From the NCBI RefSeq assembly GCF_013410405.1, contig NZ_JACCFK010000002.1:1302001-1366000 (forward strand): DNA of 64,000 nt. The letters run 5' to 3'. Positions within the stretch are counted from its first letter, which is position 1, and each line of letters starts with the position of its first letter. The translations under genes and the position numbers were made by a program. This document shows, one piece after another, positions 54,101-61,139 of the stretch. The notes beneath the pieces are model-generated. The model worked only from the letters and a program-made list of their open reading frames with translations, did no database searches and was not told where the DNA came from. This stretch comes from Amycolatopsis endophytica. Lineage in GTDB: Bacteria; Actinomycetota; Actinomycetes; Mycobacteriales; Pseudonocardiaceae.

Positions 54101-55462
54101 CTAGCGGGAGCGGCGAGTGGCGCGCCCGGTGTGAAGGAACCTGGCGCGACCGTCGCCGTCGTCGCCGAGGAACACGTGCGGCAGGTGGACTCCGTGGGCC
54201 GGGGTGAGCGGGATGAGCACGTCGTCGTCGAGCCGGACCAGCTCGCCGCGCTCGGCGGAGCTCAGGTCGGCGAGCACGCCCTTGGGCCGCTGGTCCAGCC
54301 AGACCCGGCCGTCGTCGTCCTGCGTCACGGTCAGATCGGCGACTTCGCTGGAGTAGGTACCGAGGTAACGCGCGGCGTCGAAGGGCTCCGGGGCGGCGGG
54401 TGGCACCGGCAGCGGGGGCAGCTCGATCCCGGCGAGTTCCCGCAGCAGATGCCCGTAGACCTCGGTGTGCAGGCCGATCGGGTCACCACCGTTGGTGAGC
54501 AGCGCGATCGCGACGTCCCGGTCCGGCACGATCCGCAGGAACGCGGCCTGCCCGATGGTCCCGCCGTCGTGGCCGATGACCGTGCCGTCCGGCCAGTCGT
54601 AGAGCTCCCAGCCCAGTCCCCAGTGGGTGCCCATCAACCCGAGTGGCGGCAGGCCGACCTGCCGTTCCCGCATGGCCTTCACGCTCGCGGCGCTGAGCAG
54701 CGCCGTGCCGTCCGGGGCCGTCCCGCCGCTCTGGTGCAGGTTCGCGAAGGCCAGCAGGTCCCGCGGGCGCATCGCCAGCTGCGAACCGGCTGGCCCGTTC
54801 GACCTGGCCAGGCCCCACACCGGCGCGGGCCGCCCCTCCGGCAGGTGCCCGACCGCGGCGCGGTGCAGGATCGCCTCGTCCGCGCACGTGGCGAAGTGCG
54901 TCAGGCCGAGCGGCGTGGCCAGGTGGTCGTGCAGGCAGCGGTCGAAGGGCTTGTCCCGCAGCACCTCGACGATCCGGCCGAGCACGACGAAGCCCGCGTT
55001 GTTGTAGGAGAACATCTCACCGGGCGGGAACAGCTGGGCGGTGCCGGCCAGCGTCGGCACGTACTTCTCGACGCAGTCGTCACCGCGGCCGGTGTCGGTG
55101 AACAGGTCGCCCTCGAAGCCCGCGGTGTGGCACATCAGCTGACGTACCGTGATCGCTTCGGAGTCGCGCGCCACCCGGAAGTCCGGCAGATACCGCCGCA
55201 CCGGCGCGTCGGGGTCGAGCGCCCCTTCGTCGGCGAGCTGCATCGCGAGCGTCGTGGTCCAGACCTTGGTGATGGACCCGATCTGGAACACCGAATCCGT
55301 CGTGGCCTCGACGCCGGTCGCCCTGCTGAGCACCCCGGCGGCCGCGTCGGCCACCTCGCCCGCGACGGAGACCGCGATCGCCGCGCCGGGCACGTCGTAC
55401 CGTTCGACCAGACGGGGGAACTCGTCGTCGAGCCAGCCGCCGATCTCGTCCAGGTTCGCCAT
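54101..55462 (-). CDS. Cytosolic S12 serine hydrolase (D-aminopeptidase/beta-lactamase fold), first gene of the operon
   Basis: 453 residues. Active-site motifs are SITK (Ser63, Lys66), YNN (Tyr153) and HDGG. A C-terminal beta-barrel begins YLGTYSSEVADL, as in D-aminopeptidases and related S12 proteins. No signal peptide or lipobox, so it is inside the cell and unlikely to be a resistance beta-lactamase. It strongly resembles residues ~640-1089 of the fused protein at 45687; both share FTDTGRGDDC-EKYV, the YLGTY barrel start and the order of motifs. It starts the peptide operon downstream of a 736-bp repeat-rich gap. Cleavage of D-residue-containing peptides is the most attractive function but is inferred. 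Confidence 0.88.
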   Translation of the reverse strand: MANLDEIGGWLDDEFPRLVERYDVPGAAIAVSVAGEVADAAAGVLSRATGVEATTDSVFQIGSITKVWTTTLAMQLADEGALDPDAPVRRYLPDFRVARDSEAITVRQLMCHTAGFEGDLFTDTGRGDDCVEKYVPTLAGTAQLFPPGEMFSYNNAGFVVLGRIVEVLRDKPFDRCLHDHLATPLGLTHFATCADEAILHRAAVGHLPEGRPAPVWGLARSNGPAGSQLAMRPRDLLAFANLHQSGGTAPDGTALLSAASVKAMRERQVGLPPLGLMGTHWGLGWELYDWPDGTVIGHDGGTIGQAAFLRIVPDRDVAIALLTNGGDPIGLHTEVYGHLLRELAGIELPPLPVPPAAPEPFDAARYLGTYSSEVADLTVTQDDDGRVWLDQRPKGVLADLSSAERGELVRLDDDVLIPLTPAHGVHLPHVFLGDDGDGRARFLHTGRATRRSR

Positions 55463-55588
55463 CGGGCCAACGTAGCCCCGCGCACGGCGGAAAAGTTCGT
55501 CCGTTCCGACGAACGCGGCCGGGTGAATTGGTGGCCGGGGACGAAGCTGTGCTCTGCGGATTTGGGCACTGCGGGCGTTGTTGCGCGC

Positions 55589-55655
55589 GCGTTGCGCGCT
55601 GCGCGGGCTGTGCGCTGCGCGCGGCTGCAGGCACCGGCTTCGCAAGCTACGCCCC
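55589..55655 (-). repeat. Dispersed intergenic repeat, diverged inverted copy
   Basis: On the minus strand it reads GGGGCGTAGCTTGCGAAGCC and continues with GCCGCGCGCAGCGCA and CCCGCGCAGCG, matching the copy at 56125-56193 with a handful of changes. The two lie in inverted orientation and bracket the rest of the block. Confidence 0.6.
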
Positions 55656-55689
55656 GGCGCCTGGGCGCTGGCGCGCCCGGCGGTGTGGC

Positions 55690-55757
55690 CCTCCCGAACC
55701 CGATCTTTCAGTGTCTTTGGCGGGGGATCGGGTGCGGGACAGGTCTGGTTCGGGAGG
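55690..55757. repeat. Nested inverted repeat
   Basis: Outer arms CCTCCCGAACC (55690-55700) and GGTTCGGGAGG (55747-55757) are perfect; inside lie CCCGATC (55699-55705) and GATCGGG (55726-55732). It could form a branched hairpin. Confidence 0.65.
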
Positions 55758-55808
55758 AGGGTTGCGTCCCGTTGCCGGGCGCCGGTTCGCGAGCGTGACG
55801 TGCACGTC

Positions 55809-55871
55809 CCGGAACGGCCAACACGGCGCCCCGAACGGCCAACACGGCGCCCGGAGCGGCCAACACGGCGC
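55809..55871 (+). repeat. Three tandem copies of a 21-bp unit
   Basis: Core GAACGGCCAACACGGCGC repeated with a strict 21-base period; the third copy reads GAGCGG. The period is a multiple of three, but the encoded 7-residue repeat matches no protein I know. Confidence 0.8.
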
Positions 55872-55876
55872 CGACG

Positions 55877-55940
55877 CGCCGTGTTTGCCGTTCCGGCTGG
55901 CGTGTTTGCCGTTCCGGGCAGCGTGTTTGCTCCTCCGGGA
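55877..55940 (-). repeat. Three tandem copies of the same 21-bp unit, inverted
   Basis: Core CGTGTTTGCCGTTCCGG, which is the complement of the preceding unit with one base changed (CAAACACG for CCAACACG), again at a 21-base period. The third copy is diverged. Together with the direct set it can fold back as a stem of up to ~60 bp with a very short loop. Confidence 0.78.
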
Positions 55941-56028
55941 CGCCGCCCACGCACCGAACCGCCGCCCGGCAACGCAAACCAGCCACCAGGCCGCCCAGCC
56001 CTCCCCCGCACCCCGATCGACAGCCCAG

Positions 56029-56096
56029 TTCTGCGGCCGACCGGGGGCTGTCAAGGTACTCTTTCCCGCCTTGACAGCCCCCGCTCGGCCGCAGAA
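56029..56096. repeat. Long hairpin (28 bp with a 2x2 bulge)
   Basis: Left arm TTCTGCGGCCGA + GGGGGCTGTCAAGG, right arm CCTTGACAGCCCCC + TCGGCCGCAGAA. Both 12-bp and 14-bp parts are perfect complements, with mismatched CC/GC between them and a 12-base loop. It is followed by an A/T-rich AATAATCAAAAA. It lies downstream of the IclR gene on the minus strand, so it could end that transcript; its size is more like a mobile repeat than a simple terminator. Confidence 0.85.
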
Positions 56097-56124
56097 ATAA
56101 TCAAAAATCGGGGCGGCCACAATC

Positions 56125-56193
56125 GGGGCGTAGCGAAGCGAAGCCGGTGCTTTCAGCCGCGCGCAGCGCAAAAACCCGCGTAGCGGCAACCCC
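56125..56193 (+). repeat. Dispersed intergenic repeat, copy B
   Basis: Begins GGGGCGTAGCGAAGCGAAGC and continues through GCCGCGCGCAGCGCA and CCCGCGTAGCGGCA. It matches the copy at 8448-8513 in the same orientation over ~66 bp and the inverted copy at 55589-55655. Confidence 0.72.
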
Positions 56194-56198
56194 AAACC

Positions 56199-57038
56199 TC
56201 AGATGCGCGCCGCCACAACGGATCGCGTCAGGGCGGCCGCCGATTCGCGCACAGCGGCTGCCCGCGCCTCTCCTTCACCGTCGCGGAAGTCCTCGCTCCG
56301 GCCACCCAGCGACAGCGTCGCCACCAAGGTTCCGCCCGCGCCCAGCACCGGGGCGGCCACGGCGGAGACACCGTTCAGATAATCGTCGTGACTGAACGAC
56401 ACCCCGTCGGCGCGGACGCGGTCCAGGTGGGCGGCGAACTCGGCCGGATCGACGTGCGTGCCCGCGGTGAAGGCGGGCAGCGGCCCAGCCAGCACCCGTT
56501 CGCGCAGGTCCGCGTCGAACGCCGCCATCACGACCGGCGCGGCCGCCGCGTGGTAGGGCAGCACCGAACCGATCCCGATCGCGGCCAGCACGAGCGGTTT
56601 GCCGCCCTCGACGCGGTCGATGCACACCGCCCCGGCCTCGGAGGGCACCATCAGGAACGCCGTGTCGCCGAAGCGGTGCGCGAGCGCCTCCAGTGCCGGA
56701 CGGGCCGCGCCGCGCAGATCGAACTCGGCGAGCGCGGCCGCGCCGATGGTGAACAACGGCAGCTGGATCCGGTACGCCCCACCGGAATCGCGGTGCACCC
56801 AGCCCGCCTCCACCAGCGAGGTCATCAGCCGGTGGACCGTGGGTTTGTTGAGACCGCTCGCGGCCGTCAGCTCGGCCAGCGTGATCACCGGGCGTTCCGG
56901 GCTGAACTGGCCGAGCAGCTGGCAGGCACGCAGCACCGCGGTGACGGTCTCCCGGGTCCCGTCGTGGTTTTCTCCAGGCACCGTGCCGGCCACTGTCACC
57001 TCATCCCTCGCGCGCCTGGTCCGCCCCAGGTTAGCCAT
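56199..57038 (-). CDS. IclR-family transcriptional regulator
   Basis: 279 residues. The winged helix is VITLAELTAASGLNKPTVHRLMTSLVEAGWVHRD (about 50-83). The ligand domain follows with IGIGSVLPYHAAAAPVVMAAF and DGVSFSHDDYLNGVSAVAAPVL. ATG 57038 is used; internal GTG codons 12-14 residues later are alternatives, and no start has a clearly better ribosome site. It is divergent from the lyase/hydratase operon with a palindrome between, so it should regulate that operon, with the imported acid as likely ligand. Confidence 0.9.
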   Translation of the reverse strand: MANLGRTRRARDEVTVAGTVPGENHDGTRETVTAVLRACQLLGQFSPERPVITLAELTAASGLNKPTVHRLMTSLVEAGWVHRDSGGAYRIQLPLFTIGAAALAEFDLRGAARPALEALAHRFGDTAFLMVPSEAGAVCIDRVEGGKPLVLAAIGIGSVLPYHAAAAPVVMAAFDADLRERVLAGPLPAFTAGTHVDPAEFAAHLDRVRADGVSFSHDDYLNGVSAVAAPVLGAGGTLVATLSLGGRSEDFRDGEGEARAAAVRESAAALTRSVVAARI

Positions 57039-57096
57039 CGTCCGTCCCGGACGTCTTGACACGTCCCGCCTCCCTCGCGCACAGTTTTCGTAACGC

Positions 57097-57113
57097 GTAT
57101 CGCATCACGATAC
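57097..57113. promoter_or_regulatory. Palindromic operator upstream of the lyase operon
   Basis: GTATCG-CATCA-CGATAC, perfect 6-bp arms with a 5-base spacer, ending 15 bp before the first gene. The spacing and position fit an IclR-type site. TTGACA at 57056-57061 may be the -35, although no clear -10 at 17 bp is seen. Confidence 0.65.
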
Positions 57114-57128
57114 ACAGAGAGGTGAGTT

Positions 57129-57980
57129 GTGGATCTGCGCGAGATGATCTCCGACCGGCTGGTCTACGCCCCGGGCGTCTGGGACGGGCTGACCGCCCGC
57201 CTGGCCGAACAGGCCGGGTTCCCGGCACTGTGCGCGTCGGGCTTCGCGATCTCCGCCGCACTCGGCTACCCCGACGCGGAGCTGTACACGATGTCGGAGA
57301 ACCTGCAGGCCGTCCGCACGATCCGGGAAGCCAGCGCGCTGCCCGTGATCGCCGACATCGACACCGGCTACGGCAACGCCGTCAACGCCGCCCGCACCGC
57401 CCGCCGCTTCGCCGACGCCGGGGTCGCCGCGGTGTTCCTGGAGGACCAGCGCTCGCCCAAGCGCTGCCCGCTCATCCCCGGCGCCGAGGTCGAGCTCACC
57501 ACCCTCGCCGAGGCCGAGGGCAAGGTGCGCGCGGTCAAGGACGCGGCGGGCGACATGCTCGTCATCGCCCGCACCGACGCGAAGGGCGACGAGGCACTGC
57601 GCCGCGCCGAGTCCTACGTCGCCGCCGGTGCCGACCTGATCATGCCGGTCACCAAGACCTTCAGCAGTGTCGGGGAATGGGCGCGCTGCCACGAGGTCAC
57701 CGGCGTCCCGCTGATGGCCACGCTCACCGCGTCCGCCTGGACCGAACGCGAGTTCACGCCCGAGGTGATGGAGCAGATCGGCGTGCGGATCGCGCTGCTG
57801 CCGACCCAGGTGCTGATGGCCGTCACCGGCGCGGCCCAGCGAGCCCTGCGGCGCCTCGCGTCCGGCGAACCACCCGCCGTCGTCAGCGAGGACGGCCTGG
57901 CGCACCACGACTTCGTCGCCCTCATCGGGATGGACGAGATCGAGCGCCAGCAGCACAAGTACCTGCCGGCGGAGGTCTGA
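57129..57980 (+). CDS. Isocitrate lyase/PEP mutase-superfamily C-C lyase
   Basis: 283 residues, the size of 2-methylisocitrate / 2,3-dimethylmalate lyases. Features in order: CASGFAISAALGYPDAELYTM, IADIDTGYGNA (metal-binding Asp), VFLEDQ, then RSPKRCPL at the catalytic loop, and IARTDAK. Lyases normally carry K(K/R)CGH at that loop; here Gly-His is replaced by Pro-Leu while the catalytic Cys is kept. It should split a substituted malate-like acid into pyruvate (or a keto acid) plus a second acid. GTG 57129 follows GAGGTGAG. First gene of the operon, one base ahead of the aconitase-like gene. Confidence 0.82.
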   Translation: MDLREMISDRLVYAPGVWDGLTARLAEQAGFPALCASGFAISAALGYPDAELYTMSENLQAVRTIREASALPVIADIDTGYGNAVNAARTARRFADAGVAAVFLEDQRSPKRCPLIPGAEVELTTLAEAEGKVRAVKDAAGDMLVIARTDAKGDEALRRAESYVAAGADLIMPVTKTFSSVGEWARCHEVTGVPLMATLTASAWTEREFTPEVMEQIGVRIALLPTQVLMAVTGAAQRALRRLASGEPPAVVSEDGLAHHDFVALIGMDEIERQQHKYLPAEV

Positions 57981-57981
57981 C

Positions 57982-59250
57982 GTGGGCAGCACGATCGCCG
58001 AGAAGATCCTGGCGCGCGCGGCGGGCAAGGACCGCGTGCACGCCGGGGACAGCCTGCCGGTGCGGCCGGACTACATGATCGCCTACGACTTCCCCGGCTA
58101 CACCGACGTCATGTTCCGCCAGATGCACGACGACTTCGGCATCCGCTCGCTCGCCGAGCCGGAGCGCTACGTCGTGTTCATCGACCACATGCTCACCCGC
58201 GGCAACGCCAAGGAGCAGGAGGTCCACCAGGTCACCCGCGACTGGTGCGAGTTCTACGGCATCGAACTGCACGAGGCACGCGGGATCGGGCACCAGGTGA
58301 TGGCCGAGCTCGGCTACGCGCTGCCCGGCAACTTCCTGATCCACTTCGACGGCCACGTCTCCGGGGCGGGCGCGTTCGGCGCGCTCGGCTGGGGTGTGCG
58401 GCGGGACCTGCTGGAGGCGTGGGTCTCCGGGCAGATCTTCCTCGACGTCCCCGCCACCACCCGGTTCGAGCTGACCGGCGAGTTCGCGCCGGGTGTCGAC
58501 AGCCGCGACCTGGTGCACCAGATCATCGCCGATCACGGCGCGGACGGCTGCGCCCACCAGGTCATGGAGTACGCGGGGCCGGGCGCGCGGGCGATGCCGA
58601 TCGACCGCAGGCAGGGCCTGTGCGGCATGGCGATGTTCACCGGCGCGGTGTCGGCGGTGTTCGAACCGGACGAGACCGCACTCGCCTACGCGCGGAACGT
58701 GGCCCGGACGGACTTCACGCCGCAGCTGCCCGACGCGGACGCGGAGTACGCCGCCGTGCACACCTACGACCTGGCCACGCTGCGCCCGCGCGTCGTGCTG
58801 CCGGGCTCGGCCCGCTCGGCCAACACCCGCGACGCCGCCGAACTGGCGGGAACGCCGGTGACCAAGGCGTTCATCGGTTCCTGTGCCAGCGGCCGGATCG
58901 AGGACATCCGCGCCGCCGCGCTGGTGCTCGATGGCCGGTCGGTGGCACCAGGGGTCGAGCTGAACGTGGTGCCGACCTCGGAGGCCGTGCACCGGCAGGC
59001 CGAGGACGAGGGACTGCTCGACGTGCTGCGCACGGCGGGCGCGAACATCGCCCGCTCCAGCTGCGACTTCTGCTTCGGCTACCAGAAACCGTTGCAGGCG
59101 GGTGAAAACTGCATCTCCACGGGCGTGCTCAACATCTCCGGCCGGATGGGGAGCACCGAATCCAACATCTACCTGGGGTCGGCCTTCACGGTCGCCGCGA
59201 GCGCCGTGGCAGGCACGATCAGCTCGGCCGGGGAGGTGGGCCGCTCGTGA
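57982..59250 (+). CDS. Aconitase-family hydratase, large subunit (LeuC/DmdA-like)
   Basis: 422 residues. Cluster ligands are in FIGSCASGRIEDI (Cys) and SSCDFCFGYQ (CxxC), equivalent to LeuC GSCTNSR and CSMCLG. HFDGHVSGAGAFGALGWGV is the substrate/cluster loop. Because the tail motif is SCASGR rather than SCTNSR, and the neighbour is a lyase, it is not a normal isopropylmalate isomerase. It is more like the dimethylmaleate hydratase or other specialised hydratases. GTG start with GGAGG, one base after the lyase stop; its own stop overlaps the small-subunit start (GTGA). Confidence 0.85.
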   Translation: MGSTIAEKILARAAGKDRVHAGDSLPVRPDYMIAYDFPGYTDVMFRQMHDDFGIRSLAEPERYVVFIDHMLTRGNAKEQEVHQVTRDWCEFYGIELHEARGIGHQVMAELGYALPGNFLIHFDGHVSGAGAFGALGWGVRRDLLEAWVSGQIFLDVPATTRFELTGEFAPGVDSRDLVHQIIADHGADGCAHQVMEYAGPGARAMPIDRRQGLCGMAMFTGAVSAVFEPDETALAYARNVARTDFTPQLPDADAEYAAVHTYDLATLRPRVVLPGSARSANTRDAAELAGTPVTKAFIGSCASGRIEDIRAAALVLDGRSVAPGVELNVVPTSEAVHRQAEDEGLLDVLRTAGANIARSSCDFCFGYQKPLQAGENCISTGVLNISGRMGSTESNIYLGSAFTVAASAVAGTISSAGEVGRS

Positions 59251-59774
59251 GCGCCGCCCGTGACTACCCGCCCCCGCCGGACGTCATCCGCGGCCGCGTC
59301 GCCTGGGTGTTCGGCGACGACTTCGACATCGACCTGGTGATCGGGGTCGAGAACATCAAGTCCTACGACGCGGAGTTCCTGCGCGGCAAGGTGATGCGGG
59401 CCTACGATCCGGGTTTCGCCGACCGTGTGCGCCCGGGTGACGTGATCGTCGGTGGCCGCAACTTCGGCTACGGCCACCCGCACTACCCGCCGATGGTGGC
59501 GCTGCGCGACCTCGGCATCGCCGCCGTGCTCGCCGAATCGTTCTCCCCCGGGTTCTGGCGCGGCGAAACCTACAACGGCGTCCCGCTGATCGCCGTGCCC
59601 GGCATCAGTGCGGAGGTCACGACCGGCGACGGCGTGTCCCTGGACTGGCGCAAGGCCGCCGTGACCCTCGACGACGGCCGGATCCTGCGCGGCACCCCGC
59701 CCAGCGACCGGGTCGTGCGGGTGATCGAGGCGGGCGGCTCGCTGAAGCTGCTGCTGGCCGAACACGCCCGCTGA
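59247..59774 (+). CDS. Aconitase-family hydratase, small subunit (LeuD/DmdB-like)
   Basis: 175 residues with the swivel-domain fold: GRVAWVFGDDFDIDLVIG at the N-terminus and GDVIVGGRNFGYGHPHYPP. Typical LeuD proteins have NFGCGSSREHA at this site; the SSR substrate-recognition loop is replaced by HPH here, so the substrate is not isopropylmalate. It pairs with the large subunit, overlapping it by four bases. Together they should add or remove water on a substituted maleate or malate. Confidence 0.85.
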   Translation: MSAARDYPPPPDVIRGRVAWVFGDDFDIDLVIGVENIKSYDAEFLRGKVMRAYDPGFADRVRPGDVIVGGRNFGYGHPHYPPMVALRDLGIAAVLAESFSPGFWRGETYNGVPLIAVPGISAEVTTGDGVSLDWRKAAVTLDDGRILRGTPPSDRVVRVIEAGGSLKLLLAEHAR

Positions 59775-59816
59775 CCCCTTCCCCACCGACCAGATCAGCG
59801 CTGATCAGGAGCCGAC

Positions 59817-61139
59817 ATGTCCGAAACCACCACACCTCGGGGCGTTTCCGCCGCGCCACCCACCTCGACCGGCCCCTCCGCCCGCCGCGCGGCGATCGCA
59901 GGCGGCGTCGGCACGCTGATCGAGTACTACGACTTCAGCGTGTACGCCTTCCTCGCGGTCACGCTCGGTCCATTGTTCTTCCCCAGCGACCAGCCCGCCG
60001 TCTCCGTTCTGCTGACGCTGGCCGTCTTCGGCTCCGCTTACGTGATGCGCCCGCTGGGCGGCTGGTTCTTCGGCAGGCTCGGCGACCGCCGCGGGCGGCG
60101 GCACGCGCTCGTCGTCACCGTCGTCACGATGGGCCTGTTCTCGGGGCTGCTCGGGATCCTGCCGTCCTACGCCTCGGCCGGGGTGATCGCGCCCGTCCTG
60201 CTCGTGCTCATCCGGCTCGCGCAGGGCTTCTCGGCGGGCGGGGAGATCGGCGGCGCCGCCACCTACGTCGCCGAATCCGCGCCACCGGGCAAACGCGGTC
60301 TGTTCGGCTCGCTCACCCCGGTCGGTTCGACGCTCGGGTTCTCGGTCGCGGCCGCGGTGGTCGGGCTGATGACCGCGGTGACCTCGGCCGAGCAGATGTC
60401 CGCGTGGGGCTGGCGGGTGCCGTTCCTGATCTCGCTGCCGCTGGCCGCGATCTGCCTGTGGGTCCGGGTGCGGCTGGAGGACACCGCGGAGTTCGAAGCC
60501 ATGGCGGACAAGCGGGAAGTGGTGCGCAGCCCGCTGCTCGCGGTCGTGAAGGAGAAGCCGCTGGCGGTGCTGCGCGTGGTCGGCATCGCGATCGCCATGA
60601 ACGGCACCGGCTACATCGGGCTCACCTACTTCTCCACCTACCTGATCCAGACGCAGGGGTTCGGCAAGCAGCCGGTGTACTGGGCCTCGGCGATCGGGAT
60701 CGCGCTGGCCTGCGCCACCTACCCGCTCGCCGGGATGCTGACCGACCGGTTCGGGCGCCGCCCGGTGCTCATCACCGCCTACGTCGCCTACCTGGTCGTG
60801 GCGTGGCCCGCGTTCGCCCTGCTCGGCGCCACGTCGAGCATCGTCGTGGTCACGCTGATCTACGTGGTCTACATGGCACTCAACGGCCTGGCCCAGGTGC
60901 CCGCGTTCCCGCAGTTCACCGAACTGTTCCCGCGCCGGATCCGCTACACCGGCGTCGCGCTCGGGTTCAACGTCGGCACGATCATCGCCGGTGGCAGCGC
61001 CCCCTACGTCGCCGCGCAGCTGGTGGAAAGCACCGGCGACCCGATGTCGCCCGCGTACTGGTTGCTCGGCGTGGCGGTGATCGGCCTGATCACCGTGCTG
61101 TCGCTGCGCGAAACCGGCCACGATCGGTTGCCCGTCTGA
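59817..61139 (+). CDS. MHS-type MFS carrier for a dicarboxylate
   Basis: 440 residues, 12 membrane segments. GTLIEYYDFSVYAFLAVTLG is the metabolite:H+ symporter hallmark near the N-terminus, GGWFFGRLGDRRGRRHAL is motif A, and LAQGFSAGGEIGGAATYVAE follows in segment 4. Relatives carry citrate, 2-oxoglutarate, shikimate or proline betaine. It lies 42 bp after the hydratase genes, with AGGAG before the ATG. It is thus the likely importer for the acid degraded by the operon. Confidence 0.9.
   Translation: MSETTTPRGVSAAPPTSTGPSARRAAIAGGVGTLIEYYDFSVYAFLAVTLGPLFFPSDQPAVSVLLTLAVFGSAYVMRPLGGWFFGRLGDRRGRRHALVVTVVTMGLFSGLLGILPSYASAGVIAPVLLVLIRLAQGFSAGGEIGGAATYVAESAPPGKRGLFGSLTPVGSTLGFSVAAAVVGLMTAVTSAEQMSAWGWRVPFLISLPLAAICLWVRVRLEDTAEFEAMADKREVVRSPLLAVVKEKPLAVLRVVGIAIAMNGTGYIGLTYFSTYLIQTQGFGKQPVYWASAIGIALACATYPLAGMLTDRFGRRPVLITAYVAYLVVAWPAFALLGATSSIVVVTLIYVVYMALNGLAQVPAFPQFTELFPRRIRYTGVALGFNVGTIIAGGSAPYVAAQLVESTGDPMSPAYWLLGVAVIGLITVLSLRETGHDRLPV

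Larger units (their letters stand above)
55463..56198. other. 736-bp gene-free block of inverted and tandem repeats
   Basis: No convincing gene: the frames that cross it are short, cysteine- or arginine-rich and match nothing I know. It contains, in order, an inverted copy of the dispersed element (55589-55655), an 11-bp inverted repeat enclosing a second 7-bp one (55690-55757), a 21-bp tandem repeat followed by its inverted counterpart (55809-55940), a very long hairpin (56029-56096) and a direct copy of the dispersed element (56125-56193). The promoter of the peptide operon must lie at its left end. Confidence 0.8.

Noticed and set aside
55809..55940. CRISPR-like array
   Set aside because: Units of 21 bp are directly adjacent without spacers and switch orientation in the middle; no cas genes are present.
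55578..56183. Open frames through the 21-bp repeats (7-residue repeats such as NGQHGAP)
   Set aside because: The frames have no ribosome site or homologue, and several frames on both strands are equally open. The structure is explained by DNA repeats.
57982..59774. leuCD for leucine synthesis
   Set aside because: Both active-site loops differ from LeuC/LeuD and the operon contains a lyase, carrier and ligase rather than leucine genes.
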